Shown here: positions 42,926 to 53,901 of the stretch, piece by piece
How the letters are laid out: each line of letters begins with the position of its first letter
Numbering within the stretch: the stretch's first letter is position 1
Assembly: GCF_003693265.1 (NCBI RefSeq)
Contig: NZ_RDRE01000001.1
Location: 1-64,000 of the forward strand
Direction: 5' to 3'
Source: Corynebacterium gottingense
Lineage (GTDB): Bacteria; Actinomycetota; Actinomycetes; Mycobacteriales; Mycobacteriaceae
Length of the DNA: 64,000 nt
Notes under the pieces: generated by a model
Database searches by the model: none
Told to the model about the DNA's origin: nothing
The model's input: only the letters and a program-made list of their open reading frames with translations
Position numbers and translations under genes: made by a program

Positions 42926-44653
42926 TTATGCGCCGTCCTCTTCCAGCATCCGGATGAGCGTGCGCTGCACGTCCCGTCGGCGGATCTTGCCGGTCTGGTC
43001 CCGGTCCAACTCCTCGAAGTGGTAGAAGGTGCGCGGCACCTTGTACCGGGTGAGGCGCTCGCGCGCGAAGGTTTTCAGCCCCTCCGGGTCGAGCGCCGCG
43101 CCGTCGCGCAGGGTGACGCAGGCGACGACGTCCTCGGATCCGTCCGCGCGGGGCCGGCCTACCGCGGCGATGTCGGTGACGTCCGGGTGCTGCCGGATCG
43201 CCTGTTCGACCTCGTCGGGGTAGACGTTGAAGCCGCCGGTGATAATGAGCTCCTTGATGCGCGCGACCAGCTTGATCCACCCGTCCGGCTCCATCACGGC
43301 CATGTCGCCGGTGCGGAACCAGTCCAGGTAGAAGGTCTTCTCGGTGGCCTCGGGGTTGTTGAGGTAGCCGGAGAACACCTGGGGGCCGCGCGCGAGGAGC
43401 TCGCCGGGCTCGCCGTCCGGCACGGTCTCCGCCGGGTTGTCCGGGTTGGCAATGCGGATCTCCGTGTTGGGGAAGGGGAGGCCGATGTAGCCGGGGCGAC
43501 GGGTGCCGTCGAGCGTGTTGCCCGCCAGGATTGGCGAGGTCTCCGTGAGTCCGTAGCCCTCGATGAGCCGGCCGCCGGTGGCCTGCTCCCACCGTTCGAT
43601 GGTGTGGGCCGGGAGGGTGGACGCGCCGGAGATGGAGGTGTGGATAGAGGAGAGGTCCGCGTGGGATTCGACGGCCCAGTCGATGATCCGGTCGTACAGG
43701 GTGGGCACGCCCGGCAGGACGGTGGGCCGCGTCTTCAGGATGGCCTTCTGGTACAGCTCCGGCTTGGGCGCCGGCAGCAGCACCATCTGCGCGCCGCAGG
43801 TGAGCGGCAGCGCGTAGTTCAGCGTAAGGCCGTAGACGTGGAACATGGGCAGGATGCCCAGCACCTTTTCCTCTACCGCGCCCCAGTTTTCCAGCCAGGA
43901 CACGCCCGCGGTGAGCACGGAAGTGATGTTGCGGTGGGTGAGCGGCACGCCCTTCGGCGCGCCGGTCGTGCCTGAGGTGTACAGGATCACCGCCGGGTCG
44001 TCGGCGCTGATCGGCGGCTCGCCGGCCGGTACCCCGCCGCGGCTGGCAACGTGCGCGCCGCCGCGCCCCTCCAGGAGGTCCTTCATATCGATCGTGCCGG
44101 GCGCCGGGCCGGTGAGCTGCGCGCGCTTGTCTCGGATTGGGCCGACTGGCACGGAGAGCGCGGCGCGCGTGGCCCAGGGCATCTCGTCGATCATGTTCAC
44201 GGAGACGACGGTCTCAAGCGGGGTGTCTTCGGTCAGTGTGGTGAAGGTGTCCGCCTGCTTGTCAAAGACGATGGCCACCTTCGCCCCGTGGTCGATGAAC
44301 TGGTCGCGCAGCTCGTAGGCGGTGTAGAGCGGGTTGTGTTCCACCACGGTTGCGCCCAGCCGTAGTACGGCGGTCAGCGCCACGACGTGCTGCGGGCAGT
44401 TCGGCAGCGCGAGCGCGACGCGGTCGCCGCGGCGCACGCCGAGCCCGGCAAGCGCGTTGGCCAGCCGGGTGACCTTCTCGTTGAGCTGCGCGTACGTCAG
44501 TGCCTTGCCCATGAACCACGTGGCGTCGCGCTGCGGGGTGGCGGCCACGTTGGCATTGAACATGCTGACCAGGGTGTCGCTGCCCAGTCTAGGGTGCGGG
44601 TCCGTCCACTCCGCGTACTGCTGGATCCAGGCCTTCTCGTCGGATGCGCTCAC
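42926..44653 (-). CDS. Long-chain fatty-acid-CoA ligase, tandem paralogue
   Basis: 575 residues with the same motif set: [35 protein letters not shown] and TGKIRRRDV. Long blocks ([31 protein letters not shown]) are almost identical to the downstream paralogue, indicating a tandem duplication. Of two GTG codons (44659, 44653) the second has better spacing from AAGGAG. Different N-terminal thirds suggest different substrate preference. Confidence 0.88.
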   Translation of the reverse strand: MSASDEKAWIQQYAEWTDPHPRLGSDTLVSMFNANVAATPQRDATWFMGKALTYAQLNEKVTRLANALAGLGVRRGDRVALALPNCPQHVVALTAVLRLGATVVEHNPLYTAYELRDQFIDHGAKVAIVFDKQADTFTTLTEDTPLETVVSVNMIDEMPWATRAALSVPVGPIRDKRAQLTGPAPGTIDMKDLLEGRGGAHVASRGGVPAGEPPISADDPAVILYTSGTTGAPKGVPLTHRNITSVLTAGVSWLENWGAVEEKVLGILPMFHVYGLTLNYALPLTCGAQMVLLPAPKPELYQKAILKTRPTVLPGVPTLYDRIIDWAVESHADLSSIHTSISGASTLPAHTIERWEQATGGRLIEGYGLTETSPILAGNTLDGTRRPGYIGLPFPNTEIRIANPDNPAETVPDGEPGELLARGPQVFSGYLNNPEATEKTFYLDWFRTGDMAVMEPDGWIKLVARIKELIITGGFNVYPDEVEQAIRQHPDVTDIAAVGRPRADGSEDVVACVTLRDGAALDPEGLKTFARERLTRYKVPRTFYHFEELDRDQTGKIRRRDVQRTLIRMLEEDGA

Positions 44654-44829
44654 CGTCACTCCTTAGTTATAGTGAAATAAGTAGATGCGAGTATAACCTA
44701 CGCAACCGTAACTTTGGAAAGTTTTTCGCTTGGAACATCCTCCGAAACGCATTCGCGTTGCACGCTTCCCCCAGCTGCCTTAGGCTTGGTGCCCACACGT
44801 TCAGGGGGAACAATTCAAGGGGGATTTCT

Positions 44830-45799
44830 GTGACCACGCTCAGTGACGGCCCAATCGAGCTCGTCCCGCCACAAGCGCTCGACCACTCCAACCTGGTCGA
44901 TCCCGTCAAAGCGCCGCCAAAACGCGGCTGGCGCAAACTCGTCCACACCGCCACGCGCGGCCGGATCAACCCCGGCGGCTCGCGCAAGGAGCTCGAGCAC
45001 GAGCAGCTTATCGACGCCATCCGCGCACCCCTCCGCGGTGACTACCGCATCGCCGTGATGAGCCTCAAGGGCGGCGTGGGCAAGACCACGACGACCGTGG
45101 CCCTTGGCGGCATCTTCGCCGAGACCCGCGGCGACCGCGTCATTGCCATCGACGCCAACCCGGACCTGGGCACGCTCGCCCAGCGCGCCGCGGCGACTAC
45201 CCCGGCGACCATCCGCGACCTGCTCGCCGCGCCGGACACCTCGCGCTACCCGCAGGTGCGCGCCTACACCAACCAGTCCAGTTCCCGGCTCGAGGTGATC
45301 GGCTCCGAGCGCGACCCCGCCGTCTCCGAGGCGTTTTCCGAGCTGGACTACCGCCGCTCCATCGACATCCTGCAGCACCACTACAACGTCATCCTCACCG
45401 ACTGCGGCACCGGACTGATGCACTCCGCCATGGCGGGCGTGCTGGACCTGGCCAACTCGCTCGTGCTGGTGACCTCGCCAGCGCTCGACGGCGCCCAGTC
45501 CGCCGCCGCCACGCTCGACTGGCTCAACCTCCACGGCTACGACCAACTCGCGGCCAACTCCACCGTGGTCATCTCGGCGGCCGCGCCAGGCAAGCCCACC
45601 ATTGATACGGACAAGCTCGCTGCGCACTTCGCGTCGCGCACCCGCGCCGTGCATGCAATCCCGTACGACCGACACCTCGCCGAGGGGGGCAGTGGTGGAC
45701 CTGGACCGCCTGGCGGCGCCCACCAAGCGCGCCTACCAGTACCTCGCGGCCGACGTGGCCAGCGACTTCAGCGCCTGGCACAAGCACGCCGCCTACTAG
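44830..45799 (+). pseudogene. MinD/ParA-like ATPase with a frameshift at a G6 tract
   Basis: GTG start at 44830. The N-terminal 70 residues are a basic linker. The deviant Walker A KGGVGKTT lies at 80-87, [13 protein letters not shown] is the A'/switch region, and DCGTGL is Walker B-like, as in the EspI/ESX-linked MinD group. At 45684-45689 six Gs occur where the continuing homologous frame needs five. After removing one G, the frame reads [21 protein letters not shown] and stops at 45797, giving about 322 residues. As written, the frame stays open into mshA. It could be a real mutation, a phase-variable tract or a sequencing error. Confidence 0.8.
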
Positions 45800-45828
45800 G
45801 TACGCGCGCTGCATTACCCTGGGGCGCT

Positions 45829-47103
45829 ATGGATGCAGATGCACTGCGCGTGGGAATGATCTCCATGCACACCTCGCCCCTGGAACAGCCCGGCGTGGGC
45901 GATGCCGGCGGCATGAACGTGTACACCTTTAACGTGGCAAAGGGGCTCGCGCGCCAGGGAGTCCAGGTGGACGTGTACACCCGCGCGACCCGCCCCAGCC
46001 AGGGGGAGGTGGTGCAGGTGTGCGAGAACTTCCGGGTGATCAACATCGTCGCCGGCCCCTACGAGGGGTTGCACAAGGAGGAACTGCCCACGCAGCTCGC
46101 CGCGTTCGCGGGCGGTGTCGTCCAGTTCACGCGCGCCCACGACCTGCGCTACGACCTCATTCATTCCCATTACTGGCTCTCGGGTCAGGTTGGCTGGCTA
46201 CTCGCAGACTTGGCTGGCATCCCGCTCGTGCACACGGGGCACACGTGGGCGGCGGTGAAAAACGCGGCGTCGAGTAGCAGCTCCGAGGGCGAGGCCCGGC
46301 GCATCTGCGAGCAGCAGCTGGTGGACAACGCGGACACCCTCGTGGTGAACACCCGCGACGAGATCGACCAGCTCTCGCGCCACTACGACGTGGACCCCTG
46401 CAAGATCAGCGTGGTCACCCCGGGCGCGGACACTGAGCTGTTCACGCCGGGCACGAACCGCAACACGGAGCTGGCGCGCCGCCAGCTGGGCATTCCGCTG
46501 CACGCGAAAGTCGTCGCGTTTGTGGGGCGTCTGCAGGATTTCAAGGGGCCGCAGGTGCTCATTCGGGCGCTTGGCGAGCTGCACCGGGCGCACCCGGAGG
46601 TGCCGCTGCGGGCGATTATCTGCGGCGGGGCGTCGGGAAGCGGCACGAGCGTGGAGCGCTACCGCGAACTCGCGCGCGAGGAGGGCCTCGGCCGTCTCGT
46701 GCGCTTCCTGGGGCCACGGCCGCCGGAGGAGCTGGTGTCCATCTACCAGGCGGCGGACGTCGTCGCCGTGCCCAGCTACAACGAGTCGTTCGGCCTGGTC
46801 GCGGTCGAGGCGCAGGCCACCGGCACCCCCGTCGTCGCCGCGCGCGTGGGCGGGCTGCCGCTCGCGGTGGCGGAGGGGGAGACCGGGGTGCTCGTGGATG
46901 GTCACGAGCCCGCCAGCTGGGCCGAGGCGCTCGGGGCATTGCTTGACGACGACCCCCTGCGCATCCCCATGGGCGAAGCCGCCGTCGCGCACGCCGCCAC
47001 TTTTAGCTGGCAGGAGAGCGCGAAGGCGCTGGTCGGCGTCTACGAGCGGACGATCGCCGAGTTTGAGCCCGGGCTGGACGACCGCCGCGCCATCGGCGGC
47101 TAG
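45829..47103 (+). CDS. mshA: D-inositol-3-phosphate glycosyltransferase
   Basis: 424 residues. The GT4 enzyme that joins UDP-GlcNAc to inositol-3-phosphate, the first step of mycothiol synthesis. [12 protein letters not shown] at the N-terminus binds the acceptor, GHTWAAVKN follows, and the C-terminal [26 protein letters not shown] is the GT-B E-x7-E region (read in pieces). A TACCCT box lies 8 bases before the ATG, so it has its own promoter. It is independent of the in-frame run-on from the frameshifted ATPase gene. Confidence 0.95.
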   Translation: MDADALRVGMISMHTSPLEQPGVGDAGGMNVYTFNVAKGLARQGVQVDVYTRATRPSQGEVVQVCENFRVINIVAGPYEGLHKEELPTQLAAFAGGVVQFTRAHDLRYDLIHSHYWLSGQVGWLLADLAGIPLVHTGHTWAAVKNAASSSSSEGEARRICEQQLVDNADTLVVNTRDEIDQLSRHYDVDPCKISVVTPGADTELFTPGTNRNTELARRQLGIPLHAKVVAFVGRLQDFKGPQVLIRALGELHRAHPEVPLRAIICGGASGSGTSVERYRELAREEGLGRLVRFLGPRPPEELVSIYQAADVVAVPSYNESFGLVAVEAQATGTPVVAARVGGLPLAVAEGETGVLVDGHEPASWAEALGALLDDDPLRIPMGEAAVAHAATFSWQESAKALVGVYERTIAEFEPGLDDRRAIGG

Positions 47104-47109
47104 TGCGGG

Positions 47110-48285
47110 CTAGTGCGGGCGGCCCTGCCCGAGGACGTCGTTGAGCAGGTAGTTCGCCCCAGTGACCGCGAGCTGCTGGGCGTGGTGGTCAGCCGCCGCG
47201 CCGGCCATGTTTGCCACTTCCTGCGCGCCCTCCACGGAGTTGACCTGGCTCGCGCGCTGCGCCAGGGTGTTGGCGTCCTGCTGCGCGACGGCGACCGACT
47301 TGTCCCAGGCCTCCTTCGGCGTGGAGATCTCCACCTCCGGGTTCTCCTCCTGGATTGTGTTCATGACCTGGTCGAACTCCTGGTTCAGCGAGGTGTACTC
47401 CGCGTGCGGGGCCGTCGACTGCTCCAGCGTGAACTCCTCGTTGACGTGTCCGTCGGGCACGCCGTAGGCGTCCTCGATGATGCGGTCCGCCGGCTGGGCC
47501 TTGCCCAGCGGGCCGATGCCCATGGAGGTGACGCCGATGACGGCGCCGTCGTTCGGGTCGTAGTTGATGCCGCCGGAGTCGCCGCCCTGGTAGTTCAGGC
47601 CCCAGGAGTAGACGCCGTTGCGGCTGCGGCCGATCTGCGTTCCGCAGGAGCGGCCGGACGTCGCGCCGTCCTTACAGATGGGCTGGCCGAAGTTGTCCGT
47701 GCTGAACTGGTTCACCGGCAGGGTGGGGTAGTCGCGGATGCTGCGCAGCTGCACGGGGGCACTCACCGGGGCGCCGGCCGCGTTGCTGGACTGGGAGATG
47801 CTGGTGGCGGGCACGGAATCGTCGATAAGCACGACGCCCCAGTCGTCGGTGTTGACGGTGTCCCAGAAGAACTCGTGCGGCCAGAAGGTGTGCTCGTACT
47901 CGGTGGGCTTGTGGGCGGCTTTGCGCTCGCCGATGCGCGGGTATTTGCCGGCGACGGGGACGGTGGCCTCGGTGCTAAACGTCGGGGTTTCGTTGTCCTG
48001 GAGCACGCAGTGGCCGGCGATAAGGAGGACGCGCTCGCCGCGGATCGTGCCGCTCGGGCCCTGGGAGCAGGACGCCACGCTGGCCTCAGGTGGGATGGTG
48101 ATGTGCCCGTTGGCCGCACCCTCGAGTGGCATCTCGGTCTGCGGCTCCTGCGGGAAGACGCGGAACGCGCCGCCGGGTGCTACCAGCGCGGGTTCCTGCG
48201 CCGTAGCGGGGGCGGCGAAAGTTGCGGCGAGTGCTGTGGCGGAAAGCGCTACGGCCACGACTTTACGGGTGCGGGCGAGCTTCAC
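47110..48285 (-). CDS. Secreted trypsin-like serine protease with C-terminal extension
   Basis: 391 residues. The signal peptide (1-29) is cut near TAQ-EP. The catalytic triad is visible: LIAGHC (His), DDWGVVLID (Asp) and GGDSGG (Ser). Cys pairs support an exported fold. After about residue 290 a helical Gln/Glu/Ala-rich tail follows, ending in QLAVTGANYLLNDVLGQ. The protease likely acts outside the membrane on unknown substrates. AGGAGGACTT precedes the ATG. Convergent with mshA. Confidence 0.85.
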   Translation of the reverse strand: MKLARTRKVVAVALSATALAATFAAPATAQEPALVAPGGAFRVFPQEPQTEMPLEGAANGHITIPPEASVASCSQGPSGTIRGERVLLIAGHCVLQDNETPTFSTEATVPVAGKYPRIGERKAAHKPTEYEHTFWPHEFFWDTVNTDDWGVVLIDDSVPATSISQSSNAAGAPVSAPVQLRSIRDYPTLPVNQFSTDNFGQPICKDGATSGRSCGTQIGRSRNGVYSWGLNYQGGDSGGINYDPNDGAVIGVTSMGIGPLGKAQPADRIIEDAYGVPDGHVNEEFTLEQSTAPHAEYTSLNQEFDQVMNTIQEENPEVEISTPKEAWDKSVAVAQQDANTLAQRASQVNSVEGAQEVANMAGAAADHHAQQLAVTGANYLLNDVLGQGRPH

Positions 48286-48371
48286 AAGTCCTCCTCGAAT
48301 GGTGGTTTAAAAGGTCTGTCTATGAGAGTACGTGAACGCATGCTGAACGGAATCGTGGCATGCTGGGAACC

Positions 48372-49118
48372 ATGAGCAACGGAAAGCTAATTCTTGTCCG
48401 TCACGGGCAAAGCGAGTGGAACAAGTCCAATCAATTCACCGGCTGGGTTGACGTCAACCTGACCGAGCAGGGTGAGCAGGAAGCAATCAACGCAGGCAAG
48501 CTCATGGCCGAGCAGAACGTGCTGCCCGACATGGTGTTCACCTCTCTGTTGCGCCGCGCGATCCGCACCGCAAACCTGGCACTCAACGCAGCTGACCGTC
48601 ACTGGATCCCGGTGGAGCGCAACTGGCGCCTCAACGAGCGCCACTACGGCAAGCTGCAGGGCCTGAACAAGGCTGAGATCCGCGACGAGTACGGCGAGGA
48701 GCAGTTCATGACCTGGCGCCGCTCCTACGGCACCCCGCCGCCGGAGATCGACCCGGAGAACGAGTACTCCCAGACCCACGACCTGCGCTACGCCTTCCTC
48801 CCGGAGGTGCCGCGCACCGAGTGCCTCAAGGACGTTGTCGAGCGTTTCCTGCCGTACTACGTCGACGTCATCCTGCCGCAGGTGCTCGAAGGCAAGACCG
48901 TGATGATCGCCGCGCACGGCAACTCCCTGCGCGCGCTGGTCAAGTACCTGGACAACATTTCGGACGACGACATTGCCGGGCTGAACATCCCGACCGGCAT
49001 GCCGCTGGTCTACGAGATCGACGCGGACGGCAAGGTCCTCAACCCGGGCGGCACCTACCTGGACCCGGAGGCCGCCGCTGCCGGCGCCGCTGCCGTGGCA
49101 AACCAGGGGCAGAAGTAA
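48372..49118 (+). CDS. gpmA: 2,3-bisphosphoglycerate-dependent phosphoglycerate mutase
   Basis: 248 residues. The glycolytic enzyme interconverting 3- and 2-phosphoglycerate. [10 protein letters not shown] carries the phosphohistidine, FTGW and RRAIRTA are substrate contacts, ERHYGKLQG and [10 protein letters not shown] carry the second His. The ATG at 48372 is used rather than an upstream ATG at 48360. senX3 begins 18 bp after its stop, so the gene probably leads the senX3-regX3 transcript. Confidence 0.95.
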   Translation: MSNGKLILVRHGQSEWNKSNQFTGWVDVNLTEQGEQEAINAGKLMAEQNVLPDMVFTSLLRRAIRTANLALNAADRHWIPVERNWRLNERHYGKLQGLNKAEIRDEYGEEQFMTWRRSYGTPPPEIDPENEYSQTHDLRYAFLPEVPRTECLKDVVERFLPYYVDVILPQVLEGKTVMIAAHGNSLRALVKYLDNISDDDIAGLNIPTGMPLVYEIDADGKVLNPGGTYLDPEAAAAGAAAVANQGQK

Positions 49119-49136
49119 GACCCTAAAGTTGTCTGC

Positions 49137-50423
49137 ATGACCCCACTTATCGCCTTTTTCCTGGGCATCGCAGTCGCCGCGCTCGCCGCTCCAATCCTGC
49201 GGCGGGCGCTGCGTTGGCGCGAGCGCAATCGGGAATACACGGCGGAGTCGGAGACGCAGGCAAGCTCGATCAGCCAGATGTATCACCTGGCTATCCAGGG
49301 CTCCCCCACGGGTATCGCCGTCATGGAGCGCTCGGGACACGTCACGCTTTCCAACGCTCGCGCCCACGACATGTCCGTCGTGCACGACGGCACCGTGAAC
49401 CCCGAGGTGTGGGCGGTGGCCGAGGAGGTCTTCGACGACCAAGAGGAGCACATCCTCGCCCTCGCCCTCCCGCAGCGCGCAACGGGCAGCCGGATTCGGA
49501 ACGTGCGCGCCGTGATCAAGCCGCTCACGCTCACCCAGAACTCGTACGCGGTGGTCTACGTCACCGACGAATCCGAGAACGTGCGGATGGAAAACGCGCG
49601 CCGCGACTTCGTGGCCAACGTCTCCCACGAGCTGAAAACGCCGGTCGGCGGCATGGCGCTGCTTGCAGAGGCGCTCATGGAAGACCCCACGGACGCGGAC
49701 ATGGTCACCTACTTTGGCGCGAAGCTGCAAAAGGAAGCCCACCGGATGGGGGAGATGATCACAGACCTGATCTCCCTGTCCAAGCTGCAGGGCGCGGAGG
49801 CGCTCCCGGACATGAGCCCGGTGCGGGTGGACGAGATTATTGACGACGCAATCGAGCGCAACCACGTCGGCGCGGAAAACCGCTCGATCGAGCTCATCCG
49901 CGGGGAACGCACCGGGCTGCGCGTGATGGGGGACCGCCCCCTGCTCACCGCGGCCGTGTCCAACCTCGTTTCCAACGCGGTGAACTACTCGCCCGACGGC
50001 AAGCCGGTGAGCATCACCCAGAAGGTGGTGCGCGGCAACGTCCTGTACCTGCGCGTGACCGACCGCGGTATCGGCATCGCCCCCGAGGACCAGAAGCGCG
50101 TCTTCGAGCGCTTTTACCGGGTGGACAAGGCCCGTTCGCGCTCCACGGGCGGGACCGGCCTGGGCTTGGCCATCGTGAAGCACGTGGTGGCAAACCACGG
50201 GGGTAACATCAAACTATGGTCCCGGCCCGGAACGGGGTCGACGTTCACCATTGAGCTGCCGATCTTCGACCCGGAGCAGGCCGCGGAGCGCGCGGAGCTC
50301 GAGCGCGCGGCCGCCGAATCGGAAGCGGCGGGCGAGCCAGCAGTGACGGCCAAGGGGCAGCCGAAGTCGGGCACGAACACCCCGGTGCGTAACGTCATGC
50401 GTCGAGTGAAAGCCAATAAGTAG
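49137..50423 (+). CDS. senX3: Sensor histidine kinase of the phosphate-starvation system
   Basis: 428 residues. One N-terminal membrane span (about 1-20), a PAS-like domain, then the H-box VANVSHELKTPVGG, the N-box NLVSNAVNYS and the G-boxes DRGIGIAPEDQ and GGTGLGLAIVKH. It autophosphorylates and passes phosphate to RegX3, 14 bp downstream. The short sensing region is normal for SenX3. Position between gpmA and regX3 is the standard actinobacterial order. Confidence 0.93.
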   Translation: MTPLIAFFLGIAVAALAAPILRRALRWRERNREYTAESETQASSISQMYHLAIQGSPTGIAVMERSGHVTLSNARAHDMSVVHDGTVNPEVWAVAEEVFDDQEEHILALALPQRATGSRIRNVRAVIKPLTLTQNSYAVVYVTDESENVRMENARRDFVANVSHELKTPVGGMALLAEALMEDPTDADMVTYFGAKLQKEAHRMGEMITDLISLSKLQGAEALPDMSPVRVDEIIDDAIERNHVGAENRSIELIRGERTGLRVMGDRPLLTAAVSNLVSNAVNYSPDGKPVSITQKVVRGNVLYLRVTDRGIGIAPEDQKRVFERFYRVDKARSRSTGGTGLGLAIVKHVVANHGGNIKLWSRPGTGSTFTIELPIFDPEQAAERAELERAAAESEAAGEPAVTAKGQPKSGTNTPVRNVMRRVKANK

Positions 50424-50437
50424 GAAAGGGAAGACCT

Positions 50438-51127
50438 GTGACCACCATCCTGATCGTTGAAGACGAAGAATCTTTGGCTGATCCCCTGGCCTACCTCCTG
50501 CAAAAGGAAGGCTTTGACACGCTCGTGGCACAGGACGGGCCCAGCGCACTCGACCAGTTCGGCGACAACGACGTGGACCTGGTCCTCCTGGACCTCATGC
50601 TGCCGGGCATGTCCGGCACCGAGGTGTGCAAGTCGCTGCGCTCCGTCTCCTCGGTCCCGATCATCATGGTCACCGCCCGCGACACGGAGATTGACAAGGT
50701 CGTGGGCCTGGAGCTCGGCGCCGACGACTACGTGACCAAGCCGTACTCAACCCGCGAGCTCATCGCCCGCATCCGCGCCGTGCTGCGCCGCGGTGGCGAG
50801 ACGGAGGAGGCGAAGCCGGCCGAGCAGGAGGTCCTCGTTGGCGGCCGCGTCAAGATGGACATTGAGCGGCACACAGTGCTTATCGACGGCACGCCCGTCC
50901 CCATGCCCCTCAAGGAGTTCGACCTCCTGGAATACCTGATGCGCAACGCCGGCCGCGTCCTCACCCGCGGCCAGCTCATCGACCGGATCTGGGGCGCGGA
51001 CTACGTCGGCGACACGAAGACGCTCGACGTCCACGTCAAACGCCTGCGCACCAAGATCGAGGCGGAGCCGTCCAAGCCGAAGCTGCTGGTCACGGTCCGC
51101 GGCCTGGGCTACAAGTTCGAGGGCTAA
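50438..51127 (+). CDS. regX3: OmpR-type response regulator
   Basis: 229 residues. The receiver domain has EDEES (acidic pocket), the phospho-acceptor Asp in [13 protein letters not shown], and Lys in [10 protein letters not shown]. The C-terminal winged helix includes [20 protein letters not shown] and [17 protein letters not shown] sequence. It activates phosphate-starvation genes in mycobacteria. GTG at 50438 is preceded by AGGAAAGGGAAG. The 3' end overlaps the convergent hypothetical gene by 4 bases. Confidence 0.94.
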   Translation: MTTILIVEDEESLADPLAYLLQKEGFDTLVAQDGPSALDQFGDNDVDLVLLDLMLPGMSGTEVCKSLRSVSSVPIIMVTARDTEIDKVVGLELGADDYVTKPYSTRELIARIRAVLRRGGETEEAKPAEQEVLVGGRVKMDIERHTVLIDGTPVPMPLKEFDLLEYLMRNAGRVLTRGQLIDRIWGADYVGDTKTLDVHVKRLRTKIEAEPSKPKLLVTVRGLGYKFEG

Positions 51128-52020
51128 GCCTGCTTCCGGGCCGCCGGGTGAACCGCTTTCGCCTCGGCGGGTAGCGCCGCGCGCGCCGCGCAGTGCGCCG
51201 CCACGATCTCGTAGGGCTTCTCGCCGATCAGCGCGGTGAGCTCGTCCTTCATGGACTGCCACACCGGCGTCGCCGAGCCGCTGCCGGTGGGGGTGTGGCA
51301 GCTGGGGGCGCTGGTGCACCACCAGTCGAAGTCCTCGCCGCCCCCGCCCCACTGGCGCCGGTCGTACTCGCCGATGGTGGTGCGCAGAATCTCCTCGCCG
51401 TCGGAGCGCTCTTCGTACTCGTCCTCGCGCGAAAACGGCACCTGCCAGCACACTTCCGGCTTGGAGCCGATGATGTTGCGGCCCTCCGCCATCGCCCACT
51501 GGTGCAGGGCGCACCCCGGCCCCGTCCCTTCCTTTGAACGGTTGGCAAAGATGCACGCGCCGTCGACCACGCGGGTCTTAATGTGCGGCCCGTCGTCCTC
51601 TTCCTCGGTGTCGTCCCACTCCAGCCACGGCTCCAGGATGGTCGGGTCGGCGTTGGCGATGTAGGAGTCGGTCTCGGCGGGCCGCAGCTGCCAGTACTTC
51701 GCCGGCATTTCCGCAACGGCGTTGTAGAGGTCGTCGCGGTCCGACTCGTCCGAGAGGTACGCGCCGTGGATGCAGCAGCCGACCACGGGGAAGCTCTCAT
51801 CAATGCCCAGGCACTCGGGCGTGCCAAACCGGCACGACCAGGTGGATTCCAGCCAGGTCAGGTCGAGGCTGAAGTAGTGGGTGGGGTCGTCGGGGTGGAC
51901 GAACTCGAACCATTCGTGCGGGAAGTCTGGGCGGGTTTCGCGCCCGGCCAGGATGGACTTTCCGGCCGGCGAGTCTGCGGGGAAACCGAGAAAAACTTGG
52001 TTCGAAGCTGGCTGATTCAC
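51124..52020 (-). CDS. Conserved cysteine-containing protein, unknown function
   Basis: 298 residues, acidic, with 8-10 Cys residues ([52 protein letters not shown]) arranged so as to suggest metal or Fe-S binding, somewhat like DUF3109/YkgJ-type zinc/iron chelate proteins. No signal peptide. It lies convergently against regX3 and divergently from ppx, whose start is 33 bp away. The family is not certain. Confidence 0.6.
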   Translation of the reverse strand: MNQPASNQVFLGFPADSPAGKSILAGRETRPDFPHEWFEFVHPDDPTHYFSLDLTWLESTWSCRFGTPECLGIDESFPVVGCCIHGAYLSDESDRDDLYNAVAEMPAKYWQLRPAETDSYIANADPTILEPWLEWDDTEEEDDGPHIKTRVVDGACIFANRSKEGTGPGCALHQWAMAEGRNIIGSKPEVCWQVPFSREDEYEERSDGEEILRTTIGEYDRRQWGGGGEDFDWWCTSAPSCHTPTGSGSATPVWQSMKDELTALIGEKPYEIVAAHCAARAALPAEAKAVHPAARKQA

Positions 52021-52053
52021 ACCTCAACACGGTAGACCCATTACCCTAGTGGT

Positions 52054-53010
52054 GTGCGATTAGGTGTATTAGATGTTGGGAGCAATACCGTCCACCTCGT
52101 GGCGGTAGATGCCCAGTCCGGCGGCCGCCCGACCCCGATGAGCGATTGGAAGCAGCCCCTGCGACTTGTGGAGCAGCTGGACGCGGACGGCAATATCGAG
52201 GACAAGGGCGTGAGCAAGCTTATCGACGCCGTGCAAGAGGCCAAGGACCTCTCCGACAAGCTCAAGTGCGATGAGTTGCTCGCGTTTGCCACCTCGGCGG
52301 TGCGTTCGGCGACGAACTCAGACGCGGTGCTGAAGAAGGTGGAGAAGAAGACCGGCGTGCAGCTGCGGGTCATCTCCGGCGAGGAAGAGGCGCGTTCCAC
52401 CTTCCAGGCGGTCCGCCGCTGGTACGGCTGGTCCGCCGGTCGCATCACCAACCTGGACATCGGCGGCGGCTCCCTTGAGCTGTCCACCGGCACCGAAGAG
52501 GTGCCGGACCTGGCCGTGTCGCTCAACCTGGGTGCCGGCCGCCTGACCCACGAGTGGTTCGACACCGACCCGCCGGAGCGCAAGAAGATTAATGCGCTGC
52601 GCGATTACATCGACGCCGAGCTCGCCGGCCCGGCCGATGAGTTCCGCGCGCTTGGCGAGGCCGGCCTCGCCGTCGGCACCTCCAAGACGTTCCGCTCCCT
52701 GGCCCGCCTCACGGGCGCCGCGCCCTCCTCGGCCGGACCGTACGTGCAGCGCACACTCACCGCCCCGGGGCTGCGCCAGCTCATCGCCTTCATTTCCCGC
52801 ATGACAGCGGCGGACCGCGCGGAGCTCGAGGGCATCAATTCGGACCGCTCCCACCAGATCGTCGCGGGTGCCCTGGTGGCCGAAGCCGCGATGCGTGCAC
52901 TTAATCTTGATAAGTTAGAGATCTGTCCTTGGGCGTTGCGCGAAGGCGTCATTCTGAAGCGTATTGACCAGGGACTTGCCCCAGGAGATGACGAAGGAGA
53001 CAACGCCTAA
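52054..53010 (+). CDS. ppx: Exopolyphosphatase (Ppx/GppA family)
   Basis: 318 residues. An ASKHA-fold enzyme that shortens polyphosphate or hydrolyses pppGpp. [11 protein letters not shown] is the phosphate-1 loop, TSAVRSATN is conserved, and [10 protein letters not shown] is the phosphate-2 loop. The short length matches actinobacterial single-domain Ppx. GTG at 52054 lies 6 bases after TACCCT, so it is probably leaderless. The stop overlaps the next ATG by one base, suggesting coupled translation. Confidence 0.88.
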   Translation: MRLGVLDVGSNTVHLVAVDAQSGGRPTPMSDWKQPLRLVEQLDADGNIEDKGVSKLIDAVQEAKDLSDKLKCDELLAFATSAVRSATNSDAVLKKVEKKTGVQLRVISGEEEARSTFQAVRRWYGWSAGRITNLDIGGGSLELSTGTEEVPDLAVSLNLGAGRLTHEWFDTDPPERKKINALRDYIDAELAGPADEFRALGEAGLAVGTSKTFRSLARLTGAAPSSAGPYVQRTLTAPGLRQLIAFISRMTAADRAELEGINSDRSHQIVAGALVAEAAMRALNLDKLEICPWALREGVILKRIDQGLAPGDDEGDNA

Positions 53011-53837
53011 TGTCTGAGGAACGGCAGCTGACCGTTGCGGAGCTTCTTGCCCGGGCCCAGCAGGACAACCCCGAGGCAGGCAAGCGCCGTCGGCGTCGCC
53101 GCAGCTTGGAAGACGGCGGCGTGTCTGTCGCGGAGCTCACCGGGTCCCTGAAGAAGGTCGAGGCGCGCCCGCCGGAGTCGAAGCACTCGAACGTGCCTAT
53201 CGACGCACCCCCGCAGCCCCCCAAGGACGCGAAGCCAACCGGCGCTTCCGCTCCCGTCGAGGTGGTGAAGGTTTCGCCGGAGCCGGCGGAGCCGAAGCAG
53301 CCTGCGGAGCCGAAGGCGCCGTCCGCGGGCGACACCGCCGTCCTGCGGAAGGTCCCCGACGCGTCCGCCCCGAAGGTGGCGCCCAAGGCTGAGCCGAAAA
53401 CTGAGTCTCAGACTGCTGGCGCGTCGCGTCCGGTGCGTACCGAAGACACGTCGCAGATCCCGGTTGTCGCGCCGGAGACGTCGGCAACCGCGCCCGCCGA
53501 GCCGCGCGAGGAGCGCCCCGTCGAACCGGCCGCGCCTGTCCAGTCGCCGGAAGCAGCGGAGGCAGCGGAGGTGGACGAGCCGGTTGACGAGGGCGTCAAC
53601 CCAATCGTCCTGGTCCTGCTGGTGTTCGTCGGCGTCCTGCTCGGCGTGCTCGGCTTCCTCGCCTTCCAGTGGATCTGGGCGCACATGTCCACCATCCTCG
53701 CCGCGATCCTGGGCGTGGTCGCCGTCCTCGCCGTCATCTTCGGCGTGCGCGCGATGCGCACCGGCAAGGACGCGCTGACCGTCACAATGGCGGGCATTGC
53801 CGCCGCGGTCATGGCGTTTGGCCCGGCGCTGATCTAG
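53010..53837 (+). CDS. Membrane protein with a long Pro/Ala/Glu-rich linker
   Basis: 275 residues. The N-terminus is basic (KRRRRRRSLEDGG, about residues 25-38) and contains a helical TVAELLARAQ segment. A Pro/Lys/Glu/Ala-rich disordered region runs to about 190, then two or three membrane segments finish the protein. The gene begins inside the ppx stop codon and ends before the proC terminator. Function unknown. The basic tract and linker resemble cytoplasmic scaffolds anchored in the membrane. Confidence 0.65.
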   Translation: MSEERQLTVAELLARAQQDNPEAGKRRRRRRSLEDGGVSVAELTGSLKKVEARPPESKHSNVPIDAPPQPPKDAKPTGASAPVEVVKVSPEPAEPKQPAEPKAPSAGDTAVLRKVPDASAPKVAPKAEPKTESQTAGASRPVRTEDTSQIPVVAPETSATAPAEPREERPVEPAAPVQSPEAAEAAEVDEPVDEGVNPIVLVLLVFVGVLLGVLGFLAFQWIWAHMSTILAAILGVVAVLAVIFGVRAMRTGKDALTVTMAGIAAAVMAFGPALI

Positions 53838-53852
53838 ACGCCCCCGCAGTAC

Positions 53853-53889
53853 AAACCCTCCACTGAGCGCAACTGCCGGTGGAGGGTTT
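53853..53889 (+). terminator. Terminator hairpin overlapping the proC -10 box
   Basis: Perfect 11-bp arms AAACCCTCCAC (53853-53863) and GTGGAGGGTTT (53879-53889). The final T is also the first base of the TAGTCT -10 hexamer of proC. Confidence 0.8.
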
Positions 53890-53901
53890 AGTCTGTCCAC
53901 C

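Noticed and set aside
44830..47103. A single ATPase-MshA fusion protein
   Set aside because: The junction is translated out-of-frame sequence (Gly/Pro/Arg-rich), the proper ATPase C-terminus is present in the next frame, and mshA has its own promoter-like box and ATG.
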